Origin: Gigaspora rosea
Taxonomy: Eukaryota > Glomeromycota > Glomeromycetes > Diversisporales > Gigasporaceae
Direction: 5' to 3'
NCBI GenBank assembly: GCA_003550325.1
Contig: QKWP01000339.1
Location: forward strand, 270,944-334,943
DNA length: 64,000 nucleotides
Below the pieces are notes generated by a model. That model saw nothing but the letters and a program-made list of their open reading frames with translations. It did no database searches and had not been told where the DNA came from. Below, in pieces: positions 22,701 to 33,940 of this stretch (positions within the stretch are counted from its first letter, which is position 1; each line of letters starts with the position of its first letter). Position numbers and translations under genes: made by a program.

Positions 22701-23557
22701 ATGCTGCAGAAATCACAGAAGCGGGTTGTAAACTCAGAATGTAGTACAGGTAATGCAGAATTCCCACGGAATGCATAGTTGACATAGTAGACAATAAGTA
22801 ATAATAACGCTGATAATGCAAATAAATATTGTTGATGCTGGAATCAATCAAGTTGTTATTGGCATCGATGCAAATCAATTAAGTTGGCCAGTTATCAAAA
22901 TAGAATTATATTAAAGCAAAAGGCATTAATGAAAAGTATTGGGTAAGTTAGATTTTTTTGTTCTTATGGGAAGCACTACCCAGAACATTTTCTAAACATG
23001 GCATAGCTTTTATATTGGCCATTGTTATCAAAATGGAATTGTGTTAAAGATAAGTGAAAGGCCTTCAAGAAATAGGGGTATGTTAGATATTTTTTTTTAT
23101 TCTTACTATGAGAAAGTATTCACCCAAAACATAAGTTGCACAGAATTTAAAAATTTGATCATGGAAATGCTGCAGAAAAAGCAATTTATTATGCACAGAA
23201 TTTTTGTGAATTTGATTTCGTCATGGATGGAATTGGCATTTGTCACTGCAAAAATCATTGGCCCTGATCGGCATACATAGTTCGAATATGCATATTGATA
23301 ATAATTAATTACTGTACTTATTTTGGATGTAGCATTGATTTCAAGATTATACATGCTTTGATGTGATTATAGCGGGCAAGATTTATTAAGGCACTCTATA
23401 AATCGGATTTGAGATTTGGTGTGATAGTGACTATTATGAAATTTAATACTAAATGTGACAATTTGGGCAAATTCTATTATAAAAATTTTGTTTCAAAATG
23501 AATATGTTATAGCACGATTGTGATAAAAGCAGGTGTGACTATTGCGGGAGTTGACTG
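19727..23557 (-). mobile_element. pogo/Tigger-like DNA transposon
   Basis: Inverted ends begin CAGTCAACTCCTGCAATAGT on the left and, reversed, CAGTCAACTCCCGCAATAGT on the right. The target duplication is TA on both sides (19725-19726 and 23558-23559). The 3.8-kb element encodes a degenerate CENP-B/Jerky-type transposase on the minus strand. The stretch 22080-23550 has no coding potential. TIRs starting CAGT with a TA duplication are typical of the pogo/Tigger group of Tc1/mariner. Confidence 0.9.
20296..22075 (-). pseudogene. Tigger/Jerky-type transposase, degenerate
   Basis: On the minus strand, 22075-21640 encodes the N-terminal DNA-binding part in shifted frames. It includes a CENP-B-type helix-turn-helix (KFSQIEQALEMWIS..., then SEGWLSRFKARLG). 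21575-21273 carries the start of the DDE core; NIFNAIN stands where the first catalytic Asp is expected, so it is damaged. 21149-20859 contains LIDNATSRN (second Asp) and LQPMDAGIINAFK (third Asp). An intron-like GTAAAG...TTTTAG (about 20877-20927) joins it to 20853-20296, a C-terminal domain with ETIKNCYHYTRI, typical of Jerky/Tigger. The enzyme would cut and paste the element. Frameshifts, stops and the lost Asp make it a pseudogene. Confidence 0.85.
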
Positions 23558-23581
23558 TATCAATATCATCTGACCAATACT

Positions 23582-23903
23582 TAACTAAATATCACCTTAT
23601 CTGAACTCTGTAATACACATTATGATCTCACTTTTCATCTGTATCATACTTTATTATTATTTTCAGTGATATCAATTTATTGATATCTCCCATATTAGCA
23701 TTACTAGTGTCAGCGTCTTCATATTATTGTAGTGATTTAGTATTAAATTATCCCTTCGCTCTCCACATATTATACACACAACCCTTATTATACCCCATGA
23801 CTTTTAAAATAATATATTTATACCCCTTCCTTTGTAATCGGTTAGAGCTTTAAATTGGCACTATTGTCTATATTGTTTTACTGCTCTCCCAATACAACTG
23901 TTA
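23582..23903 (+). repeat. 322-bp direct repeat, copy 2
   Basis: It starts TAACTAAATATCACC and ends CAATACAACTGTTA, about 90 percent identical to 10320-10641 and of the same length. It begins only 22 bp after the Tigger-like element. It may be the 3' LTR of a composite retrotransposon that starts at 10320, or an unrelated dispersed repeat. Confidence 0.6.
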
Positions 23904-24478
23904 CTCTATATAATAGAAAATGCCTAGCATTGTTAGATCCAGTATAATAATTATCTCATTACACAAATATGTAAATATTCTTATTTTGTTACACTAAATT
24001 AACAAATTTTAACATGCATGTGAACAGACAAAAATTTTCCAAATTACATTTTTGATATAATTTTAATAATACAGTATTTATACAGATGCATCAAAAAACA
24101 ACTTTTTGGGGAGAAGTGCATCAAAATTGTAATTTTTGTATCATTTAATGCATTGAAATTGAGGATCCTTCACATTAACTAGCAACCAAGACAGCATGCC
24201 CTAAACATAAAAAATTCAACTTTATTTTCTCATTTTAAATTTTGAAATCAAAGAATATTTATGAAGCTATTGTAAACTGTTATATTGTTAAATCATAATT
24301 GCTTTATTGTGCGTATTTCTTTATAAAAATAAGGCATATGAGCGACAATTTCCAATTTTATAATTTTTATTATGCAAAAAAGTTTTTTGAACAATCATAT
24401 ACAAGATTTGGAGTGAATATTAAGATATTTTTATAAATTTTCTTATGAGTTATATATCAGTTGCTTATCAGTTTTTTA
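23904..24478. other. Unassigned AT-rich region
   Basis: No gene, RNA or repeat structure is recognised. Confidence 0.4.
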
Positions 24479-24783
24479 TATGGGCGGTCAAAAGTAGAAA
24501 CCAAGGAATTTGGATGATCACAAGTTTTGAGATAATTGGCAAATTATATTTTGTTACACAAAAACAAAACAAACCTAAAAATAACAATTCCGGATTAAAA
24601 ACCTGTTTGTTATTCAACTGATTGGCTAATTTTTATAGATCTACCGATGAAAATTGTGTGACGTTAGACGTTGATCTATTTTTAGATTTTGCCGTTTTAC
24701 CGTTTAAAAGTTTTTAAATGACTATAACGTCAAAATTTACTAATTAATTATATTTTCGTTATTAAATAAAAAAGATTCAGCTT

Positions 24784-25806
24784 ATGGATGTGGCGACTTA
24801 GGGAAGTTGGTAAGTTGTCACCCCCCAAGTGGCAGGTCTAGAGTTCAAATCCAACTAGCGACGCTTTGGAAAAATAGACCTGTGTTACGGTAACCGTTTC
24901 CTGTCGATCGGTTGGGTATATTACCTGTAGTCCTTGGTTACCATCTCGAATGGGAGCTTTCGGGAGAAGTTGTGTCCAGTGACACAGACAAATCCAAGGA
25001 ACCGGGGAAATGGAAACCCATTTGGAAAGTCTCGAGTAAGGAGGTAGCAACGATCTTCGATGGTGCTACCAGAACCGGAATATTAGAAACCGGAGCTGGA
25101 GAACTAGACAATATGACCTTTAGAGGAGAGGGTCCACCAACCTGGCCGCCGGAGTCGTACCGAAGGAAAAGGACCTATGTTCTGGAATTAGGTACCAGAT
25201 GAAGAAAAACCATAGTAGCACCTAATGCTGGGTAAATCAACCCTTCCGGGCCAACTTGTTTGGAAGTTTGAGGCACCTAGTGATGACCAGTAGGAAAGTA
25301 ATGTTGGGTACACAGGTCAGTATGAACCTTACAAGGGCTGAAGTAGGTAATAGTAACGGTTAGGTACCCTGACTGCAAGTTGCTTGCCTCGGTGAGTGCG
25401 TAAGTTACCGAAGTGTAGGTAATACCTGTGTGGGACAGGAACTGCTCTACCAAGTTTACCTGCGAGGATAAATTAGTCCTAAGGGGATGTAGGTAGCATC
25501 CGGGACAGTCTTCGACTGACTAATGTATCGGAGGGCTGTACCAGTGATCACAAGTAGGATTGACATGCAAAGCGTTGGACCAGAGGGTTTAAATAGGCAA
25601 TCTCCTAGTTGGGTTGTAGGTATGGCAACCAGTGTAGAACCTTCAGGCGGACTACTTAAATTAGACAACCAAAAGTTGTACTTGTGGCTAGTTGTACTCT
25701 CATTCAATGTAACTCAATTGTGGGTGCGCCCAAAGCGGCGCCCTTGATCTACAGGCTTGATTAAATAAACTCTCACCCAAAGCGTGAACTTTAACACAAA
25801 AAAAAA
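24784..25806 (+). mobile_element. Retroposon with tRNA-like head, about 1 kb
   Basis: It starts with a tRNA-like sequence, ends in a poly-A run, and is flanked by a direct repeat, AAAAGATTCAGCTT (ending 24783 and again ending 25819). These are signs of target-primed retroposition. It is clearly GC-richer than its surroundings. The frames at 24912-25202 and 25523-25747 show no recognisable domain. At about 1 kb it is long for a SINE; it may be a SINE with a long body or a 5'-chimeric non-autonomous LINE derivative. Confidence 0.75.
24788..24866 (+). other. tRNA-like Pol III promoter (A and B box)
   Basis: TTAGGGAAGTTGGTAAG resembles an A box and GAGTTCAAATCC, about 35 nt further on, resembles a B box (GGTTCRANTCC). 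The spacing fits a tRNA-derived internal promoter. The T-stem pairs poorly, so this is not a functional tRNA gene. Confidence 0.6.
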
Positions 25807-26048
25807 AAAGATTCAGCTTTAAAAAATATATCTGATTAATCTAAAAGCTCACTTTTTAAAAAAAGGTCAAATTCCTTGGTTTCTACTTTTGACCGCCCAT
25901 ATAGTCCACTTTATGGGTTTTTAAATAATTTACAAGTTCTTTATACGGTTACTCTATAAACTTTATAGTCAGTCATATATAAACTTTATAGTTAGTCATA
26001 TAATTAATCTTAATTGTTTACAGATTTATATTCTATAAATTTTTATAG

Positions 26049-26611
26049 TGTTACAGGTTAAATTGTATGAACTTTATGGAATTGGTACAAAAATTGATAA
26101 AAGGCAGTTCGCCAAAGGTGTGACTTGGTGATTTAATACAATTTATAATAGAAAAAGGGAATTTGTATATTGAGATAATTCGAATTTAATATATTTTATT
26201 AGATTTGTATAGTTGATAATCTGAGGATTACTCTCAAAGGAGAGCTAAAATCTCTTCCTTTTATATTGTACAAAATTTATAGGAATCTCAAATCTAATAA
26301 TAGAACATTATGGAAACTACAAGACTAAAATTGTATAATACCCTATCTACGATGTTATCATAATTGTATAATATACTTGGGATTGAAAGGTTTCTAAATC
26401 ATTACGCCGTATGCCAAGCACCGAGCACGCCTGATCAATTATATACGATTCTTATATGCATGATTGGTTGTAATTGCTGATATGCATTGTCAATCATAAT
26501 TGTCTATTATGCATTGTCATTTAATGCATAATTAATTATTATATGAAATCTGGCGCAGTATATGGATTAATGATCATCTGCTATTAGAGATGTTATGTTT
26601 ATCCCGTGACT
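26049..26611 (-). repeat. Ty3/gypsy 3' LTR (minus element)
   Basis: This 563-bp LTR is near-identical in layout to 34767-35675. On the plus strand it runs from TGTTACAGGTTAAATTG to GTTTATCCCGTGAC, and the element ends are inverted (TGT..ACGGGGTAAA). ATAG lies just outside this LTR (26045-26048) and just outside the other (35676-35679), a likely 4-bp target duplication. Confidence 0.9.
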
Positions 26612-28309
26612 CTCGCCCATGCTTATTTTATATGTCCACGCATAAACCTATACTATTATTTTAATTAGATTAGCTGCGCGACGCAGTCACGCTAAAACCA
26701 GGAACGTGATGTAACTATTATCTTGTTCAACTGGTTATCAATCAACTTTTGGGTGTAAAATATCTTTACTATACACTTCTTTTCCCTTTATTCGTTACAG
26801 TCAAAAGACTAACTTTTGCTCTTTCTATTTATATTAATTCTGCGATTACATATATTGTGTAATACTTATAATTCTCTAATTTTACTTTTTTTATTGGAAC
26901 AACATCCATGCTTGCTATTTCGAGAATTTACGGTAAATTTTACCGTCAATGACTAGAATTAATTTGTCTGTGAAATCTGATGTCATTGAAATAACTGCCA
27001 ATAAAACAAACTTGTTTGTGAATAAATCGATTGTAAAATGATCTTACCTGTAATTAAATTCTCTGCGAACTAAGTTGTCTGTGAAGTAATTTTTGGTGAG
27101 TTGATGCTACTGAATAGAATATTAAGTAAAAACTCAATAAAATCGAAATAGATCACAATAAATACAATTTGAATTCTAAGGCAGTCTGATAGCGATAGAG
27201 AATATTTTACCTGATTTCATTCCACTATATGATACATATTACAGCGTTCTCAGAATAACACAAATACCAAATCTGGTGTTACAATCAGTTGGGTGAGCAT
27301 GATGAAATTGGACCAGTTTAGTTCGATCGTGAACAAATTGTATTAAGGTTAAATGGTTTAAAACGATAACTAACTTATAATTACAGGTATAAGGGTCCTC
27401 ATAAACCAATACATTGGATTATTACAGAAATACTATCTACAACCCTACTTGTTCTTCTCCATAAGCAAAACCAAACACTTATATATTTTTAATTCATATA
27501 GGAGCTTTAATTACTATCCAAGAGGGTGATCAAATCTCCAAACGAGTAATTGATCAGTCATCTGGAGATTTGATTACCAGTTTGACCTGTTTGGGGCTTT
27601 GACCACCCGTTTGGAGATTCAATCACCCGACTATGCCAAAATAAGAAATAAATAACAATAAAAAATAACAATACTAACTAAAATAGAAAAAGTTGATCAA
27701 TATGCTCATACACGAACAGTAGAAGTATGTTATACTAGCACAGCATAGTTTTTTAACGCCCAACCAAATGTAAGATTTTGTGAATGACATTCTAGATGGC
27801 AGGTAACCATACACCCCGTCAATTTGCATGACTCGTTCCTGGTATTATCAAATAACCTGGACAGCAAAAATTCGGACCAAATATTTATGAAAAATGGAAA
27901 AGTCCATCAACTTTGTGTGGGCTTCTAACAAAATGACCAGAATTGCAAAAAAGATCATAATCAACTTTGCAATAATAAAACTCTAACCACGTATTCATAT
28001 ACATAAAGCCTTAACACTCTAAGAAATTAGGCCTGTTTAGCAGCATTCAAAGATGGTCCATGCGATGATAGACACGTGAAAATTAAGCATCAAGACAGTT
28101 CATGCGATGATAGACAGGTGAAAATTAAGCACCAAGTGATATATAGCATCAAGTGGACCAATCAGATCCAAGATTTTGTGGAGCAACGACATTTCGATTG
28201 CCATAAAACCATTCACTACGTGATATTCATCACTCTGTTCCTGGTACAACCCTTACTTAAGATATATATATATTACCAATATGAAATTTAATGTTTGAAT
28301 TTTGTTTGT
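26612..28309. other. Non-coding 3' part of the minus gypsy element
   Basis: No gene is recognised between the integrase end and the LTR. It contains an inverted repeat GGTGATCAAATCTCCAAACG / CGTTTGGAGATTCAATCACC (27522-27628) and a 41-bp tandem duplication (about 28058-28140, CATGCGATGATAGACA(C/G)GTG). Two loosely similar segments near 27770-27850 and 28165-28250 (AAGATTTTGTG ... TGTTCCTGGTA) look like an old duplication. Confidence 0.45.
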
Positions 28310-29226
28310 AGTATTAAATTGGGCCTTTTCTACTATGATATCTTTTTAAGAATCTTCTATTTATAGGGGTTTTTATAATATTTCTTTCCATAGTTCGAAG
28401 TTTAAAAACTCCTTTCATTAGATTCTTATGCACTATAAAAGGTCCTTTCCATTTAGGGTAAAGTTTATGGCTTTTTGAATGTTCTTGAGAGGCCTTATAA
28501 ACTAATACCTTATCTCCTTTTTTTAGGTTGTCTAATGGCCGTATCTGTTGATCATATCATACCTTAGCCAACTCTTGGGCCTGTTCTACTCTTTCTCCTG
28601 CGGCAGCCCTGGATTGCAGTAAAACTTTGATCAAGTCGAATAGCCACTGTAGGAATTTCTCTTCTAATAATTCCTCTGATTCACTTGGATGAATTGGAAG
28701 GTGTGCTTCTCTTCTATATGCTAAGAAAAAAGAAGTTATTCTGGTCATATCTTGTTTTGCTATTTGATATGTGAACAGTATTGAAAAAATCAATAGATCC
28801 CAATCTAGTATATTGGTTATGAGTTTGGCTATGGACTCACAAAGAGTCTTATTAAACCATTCAACCAACCCATTTGTTTGGAGGTGATACTGTATTGAAT
28901 AATGATAGTTAATTTTGAATCTTTCAGAAATTCGTCCATTAGTAAATTCCTAAAGTGTGTTTCTCAATCCAACAATAGATACTGCGGGTACCCATGTTTA
29001 CACACAATATTCATCATAAATAAAATCAGCTACTTCATTGGCATTAGCGTTGCCAATAGCTTTGGCTTTGGGCCATTTTGTTATATAGTCTGTTGTAACG
29101 ACTATACAATATATTTGTTCACTTGTGACATTTTTGGTAAGGAACCTACAATATTGATCCCAATTTTAAAAAACAGTGCCTCTACTGAAATTGGATGTAG
29201 TAAAGATTTCACCAAATTTCTACCCC
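28310..29226 (-). pseudogene. Ty3/gypsy integrase core and tail, broken
   Basis: Read on minus, the region after the inserted element resumes at CQRRGRN, then GINIVGSLPKM, where the first catalytic Asp should stand in a GIDIVGP motif but reads Asn. A second-Asp motif follows with a TGA stop directly after it (near 28955), and then NGLVEWFNKTLCES with the Glu. The tail carries GDKVLVYKASQEHSKSHKL and KLRTMERNIIKTPINRR and ends near 28310. Stops in the core and the D-to-N change make it inactive. Confidence 0.85.
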
Positions 29227-29235
29227 GCCTTTGGC

Positions 29236-30123
29236 GCAAATCTTACGTTTTTGATACTCCTGCACTTACTTTTTTGATACTCCTGTATGTATCCCAAAAT
29301 TACTTTACTTTTTTGATACCGATCAGCATATATACATGTGACTTGTGTTATTCAAAGGCCCAGTGCATTGTTTTTGCAAAAATAATTTTTGGCTACACAC
29401 TACTAATATCGTGTAATGGTACATAAGTCTAATTTTGCCCAGCATTAAGCTTAATGCTGGTGGGCACTATCATGATAATGCACCCGGTGGGTTAAACATA
29501 ATTCTGGCCCACCCTAATCCTAAATTTAGGAACCCTAAAAACTAATCACAGTACATATACTAGATGCATTTTCATGTAACCAGTATATGTACTGTGATTG
29601 GATGTTGCTTTGAACAATTAGTTTTTAGGGTTCCTAGATTTTGGGTTAGGGTGGGCCGGAATTATGTCTAACCCCACCGGGGCATTATCATGATAGTGCC
29701 CACCAGTATTAAGCTTAATGCCAGGTTAGAGTACCACTAGATTTAGGGTTAGGGTGGGCCAGAATTATGTCTAACCCGCTGGGGGCATTATCATGATAGT
29801 GCCCACCAGCATTAAGCTTAATGCCACTACTAGATTTAGGGTTAGGGTGGGCCAGAATTATGTCTAACCCCAGCTGGGGCATTATTATGATAGTGCCCAC
29901 CAGCATTAAGCTTAATGCTGGGCAAAATTAGGCTTGTGTAATATTACATAACATTAGCAGTGTGTAACCAAAAATTATTTTTTCAAAAACAATGCACTGG
30001 GCCTTTGTATAACACAAGTCACGTGTATATATGCAGATCGGTATCAAAAAAGTAAGTAATTTTGGGGTACATACAGGAGTATCAAAAAAGTAAGTGCAGG
30101 AGTATCAAAAACATAAGATTTGT
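29236..30123. mobile_element. Mutator-like MITE with perfect 9-bp TSD
   Basis: The 9-bp GCCTTTGGC flanks the 888-bp element at 29227-29235 and 30124-30132. Removing the element and one copy restores the integrase codons CQRRG. The ends are inverted repeats close to 190 bp long, beginning GCAAATCTTACGTTTTTGAT. The interior has three direct copies of a unit ending GTGCCCACCAG(C/T)ATTAAGCTTAATGC (to about 29725, 29823 and 29920), one inverted copy at about 29440, a hairpin at 29545-29605, and TTAGGGTTAGGG words. Long TIRs and a 9-bp duplication fit Mutator elements. Confidence 0.9.
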
Positions 30124-30132
30124 GCCTTTGGC

Positions 30133-30430
30133 ACGCATCACATATTTTAACGCAATTCCTTATATCCTCATACATCTGAGGCCAGTAATATTTGTCTCGA
30201 ATTTTATTAAATATAATATCCTTCCCTAAGTAATCTCCCAATGGGTGAATATGGGTTAGGAATAAAATTGGTTCTACCTCATATTTTTGTATAACTCTGA
30301 GCAAACGATTTTTCTTATGCTTATTCCTTTTATATACCATACTCCTCTTGATTACAAAAAATTGACTTTGAGGCTGAAGACTCAGTCTCTGTTGAGTCGT
30401 AAATATATGTGGTATAGTATAGTTGGTTAA
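30133..30430 (-). pseudogene. Ty3/gypsy integrase N-terminus (HHCC)
   Basis: The minus frame 30340-30133 has HIHPLGDYLGKDIIFNKI and CVKICDACQR, the HHCC zinc-binding domain of gypsy integrase. The Mutator-like element cuts it after CQR and the catalytic core continues beyond it. It lies upstream, in transcription order, of 28310-29226. Confidence 0.85.
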
Positions 30431-31479
30431 ATAGGTTTTTAGTTGTTAATATTTACTGGATTCCATCTTAACTATGCCAGGATACTAACTACCTGGACTG
30501 AATTTAATTTAATGTCAGATTTTATGACTTTTTCCTCAGTAGTATAGTTATTACTTCAACTGTTTTGTATTTGTAGCAGGGTTGCTTTAATATTTATGAA
30601 TTTGCGATTATTATCTTGAACACCTTATTACTAAGTCAATTCTTCACATCTTGAAGCTAAAAAAATTTTAAATACATAAGTATTAATGATAATATTTACA
30701 ACAGAAAAGAAAAAAAATTTTAACACTTATATATTACTAAGGCTGCAGTATCTAGCCTTTATGCCCTTACAATTTGAGCAAGTAATTTAACTAATATCTC
30801 TTTCTAGGTTATTGTTAAAAAAACTTTTTTTTTTTAACTAATTTTTATCATATTACACTTTCAAGGACCATTTTTGTGCAGTACCAATTTTGGCATCTGC
30901 CCTGCTGGTACCAGACTATAGACTCGATTTACAGATTGGTTACCCCATTTTTGTATATTTGGCGACTTACAGACAGCGTACCTTACACTTGGTAGTATAA
31001 AAAATTTTATTTTTTTTTTATTAATTGGGCTAATTCCATTAATGTTTACACTTCCAAGGACTATTTTTGTGCAGTACCAATTTTGGCATCTGCCTCACCA
31101 GTACCAGGCTATATATGTGACTTACGGGTTGGTTACCTCCATTTTGCGCATTTGGCGACTTATAGATAGCATACCTTACCCTTGGTAGTATAAAAATTAA
31201 TTTTTTTTTATATTAAAATTTTTCAGAGAGAAAAAAAACTTAAGATCATATGTTTCCAGAAGGAAAATTTTTAAAATTTATTAACCCAAAAAAAATGTTA
31301 AGTCAAGAATAGTGATTTGCCCTTTTTCTAATATCTTAATTTATCTCTTTCCTTTTTTTTTCAACTTATGTCCATATTTTCTTTTTTCATAGGTCCATTC
31401 GCGATAATGCATTTATGTTTGAATGTTTCATCCTGGCACGATGTAGAATCAAGTAATTATATGGTTGTAGCCTTAAAAT
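30431..31479. other. Pol spacer with tandem duplication
   Basis: A segment of about 150 bp (ACACTTTCAAGGACCATTTT..., with GTGCAGTACCAATTTTGGCA) is present twice, at about 30855-31000 and 31048-31198. There is no clear coding capacity. It separates RNase H from integrase and may be a diverged insertion. Confidence 0.5.
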
Positions 31480-31800
31480 CTAGCAGGCTTTAATTCCTTT
31501 GGGTTCAGCCGTATGCAACCATTTGAAAGCTGCGTGATCTGTTATCAGAGTAAAGTATTTGGCCTCTAAATAATGGAAAAAATGTTCTACTGCCCACACT
31601 ACTGCTAAACTTTCAAGTTCTGGTGCTGAGTAATTATGTTCAGTCTTTGTAAGTCCCCTACTTGCATAAGTGACCACATATTCTTTTCGTTCCTTATCTT
31701 TTTGAGCTAATATAGCTCCCAACCCCGTGCCTAATGCATCAGTATAAAAGTAAAACATTTCATTAAAATCAGGGTACCTTAATATAGGGCTTTGACTAAA
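31480..31800 (-). pseudogene. Ty3/gypsy RNase H
   Basis: Minus frame 31758-31480: FYFYTDALGTGLGAILAQKD carries the first catalytic Asp (TDA), and ELESLAVVWAVEHFFHYLEA and ITDHAAFKWL carry the later catalytic residues. The motifs look intact, but the frame is separated from RT by stops near 31800-31890. Confidence 0.85.
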
Positions 31801-31894
31801 TATCTCTTTAGTGTTTCAAATGTTTGTTGTCATTCTTCAGTCTATTCATATATTGTGTTCTTTTCCAATAACTTATGAAGGGGACAAGCTATAT

Positions 31895-32800
31895 TCACAA
31901 ATCCCTTAATGAATTGATGATAATATGAAGCCAACCTGAGAAACCCCTTAACTGTTGAATATTCTTTGGCACTAGAAACTCTCTTACTTTTTTAATTTTT
32001 GATTCATCAGGTTTTATACCTTTTCTACTTATTATATACACTAGATAATGTATCTCTGTTTGCAAGAAATTACATTTTTCTAGGTTTAATTTAAGTCTAG
32101 CATTTTCAAGTTTCTCAAAAATAAATTTTAAATGACCTAGGTAATCGCGAAATGTTTTTGAATAAACATTTATATCATCAAGATATACCACTGTGTACTT
32201 TCCAATACATTTTTGTACAACTTTATCCATGAGTCTTTGGAATGTTCCCAGGGCATTACACAATCCAAACGGCATCATATTAAATTTGTATGTGCCGAAT
32301 TTGGTCGTGAAAGTAATTTTTTCTTTATCCTTCTTCCTTACCGCGACTTGCCAATAACTACTCATTAAGTTGAGAGTGGAAAACGATTCAGCTTCCCTGA
32401 ACGTATCCAATAGATTATTGATATGAGGAAGGGTATGTGTCCTTTTTAGTGACTGCATTTACTTTACGATAATCACACAGAAATGAAGTTTTACTCATTT
32501 TTTTGGTATGATTACTATGAGAGATGCCCAAGGGCTGAAAGCATCCTGAATTAACTCTTGTTCTTTTAATTTTTTATTTACTTTTTAATAAATTCACTCT
32601 CTTCACAAGCTGCCCTATATGGACCTTAGTTTATTGCTGCACCATCTCCTGTATTGATTGTATGCGTTATAACTTTGGTTTGTCCCAGATCTTCAAGGCC
32701 TTGAGCTAACATGTATTCCTTATTCTGTAAGAATTATAATGTATCATATTGTTGTTGGGGGTTTAAACCGTCATTATTTGTGATTTGTTGAATCTTCTCA
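31895..32800 (-). pseudogene. Ty3/gypsy reverse transcriptase
   Basis: Minus frame 32458-31895 shows LPHINNLLDTF, NLMSSYWQVAVRKKD, FNMMPFGLCNALGTFQRLMD and the intact active site VYLDDINVYSKT, followed by the connection region QQLRGFSGWLHIIINS. The N-terminal part (32459-32800) is in other frames and reads pieces such as SPWASLIV and FLCDYRKVNAVTK. Unlike the plus-strand element, both YLDD aspartates are kept, which suggests a somewhat younger copy. Confidence 0.9.
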
Positions 32801-33099
32801 CTAATATTTGTTTTTTCTTCAGCTTCTTCTATGAGTACCTCTTTTATGTTCGTAGAATAATGCTGGATTCTCTTCAAGGTATTCTTCAAGAATACAACTT
32901 TCTACCTCGTCTAGCTCTTCATCTTCTTCATAATCAAATTTATCAAAAGTGTTACTTCTTTCACTATTATATTCTTCTTCTTCATAAGAGTTGAGACTCT
33001 TAGTTCTGGAATTAGAAATTGACACTTTTACAGTTTTGTTTGCATATTGTAAATAGAGTTTCTTCTCATCAAAATGGATACAGGCATTTGTCTCTGGAA

Positions 33100-33400
33100 C
33101 CAATCAGTCCCTAACAATAAGTTTCTTTTGTTGATTCAATTACATGGAACGTGGTAGGTATACAATGTCTTTAATAATTAATTTTACATTCTTTATTTTA
33201 CCCAACGTTTTTGCCTTGGATCCCGTGGCCATTACTACCATAGTTGTGGACTTCTCATTTATATCTAACTGTAGTCTATTAAATAGCCGTTTCGATATAA
33301 TACTTACGGCGGCACTTGAATCTAAGATAGCTAGTATGGGATTACCCTGTATCCTCACAAAACACTTTATGGCTGTGGTTTAATTTTTTTCTTTAGCGCT
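33100..33400 (-). pseudogene. Ty3/gypsy aspartic protease
   Basis: Minus frame 33358-33140: ILAILDSSAAVSIISKRL matches the retropepsin active site, with DSSA in place of DSGA, followed by VMATGSKAKTLGKI, which resembles the flap region. An acidic linker (33103-32819) joins it to RT. A Lys-rich stretch lies upstream (33713-33420). Confidence 0.75.
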
Positions 33401-33940
33401 GACGAAAATTGCTTCTTGGTTAGGTAATAGTCTCTTCAAGACTTAAGCCAAATTTCTTCTTTGGTTTGGGTATTGTAACAATTGGCCTACAGTAGCACTC
33501 ATAAATAATGACTAATAATGATAGGATAACTTCCACAATATTGTATAGTGAAAGGTAGTCAACAACTGATATAACACATTTTCTTTTTGTTTTATTCAAC
33601 CTATTTAACTCTTCAACATTAAAGTTTTGGGTAGAGACTATTTTTTGTTTAGTTTCTTTTGTCTTCCGATTTTGGACCTTAGGTAATTTTCTTTCTCTTA
33701 ACCTTTTATCCAACTAGGATCTACAGGCCATTTTGCAATATTGGATATACTACCATTATTAACATTATATACTCCTTGATTATTGGCCTCATTGTTGTAT
33801 ACTAATTCACAAAAATTTATATTTTTTTGTCTTGTAAAGGTTTCCTTTTCCTTAATTGTCTCGATTTTTTGACCTTACAGTCTCTTGTCATATCCTACTC
33901 TTCCACAATTTCGGTATTCGTATCCAAACTTCTTATACCT

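Larger units (their letters stand above)
24481..25899. mobile_element. Mariner-like MITE split by a retroposon
   Basis: Inverted ends TGGGCGGTCAAAAGTAGAAA and TTTCTACTTTTGACCGCCCA are near-perfect over 30 bp and flanked by TA (24479-24480, 25900-25901). Without the inserted retroposon the element is about 0.4 kb and has no coding capacity. The end sequence and TA duplication fit Tc1/mariner. Confidence 0.9.

Noticed and set aside
24788-24866. Functional tRNA gene
   Set aside because: A- and B-box-like words are present but the T stem and acceptor do not pair properly; it heads a poly-A-tailed retroposon.
24912-25747. ORFs of 96 and 74 codons in the GC-rich retroposon
   Set aside because: No recognisable domain; the open length is explained by the higher GC content.
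29640-29890. True telomere or chromosome end (TTAGGG words)
   Set aside because: Only two consecutive units at a time, within a transposon inserted in integrase.
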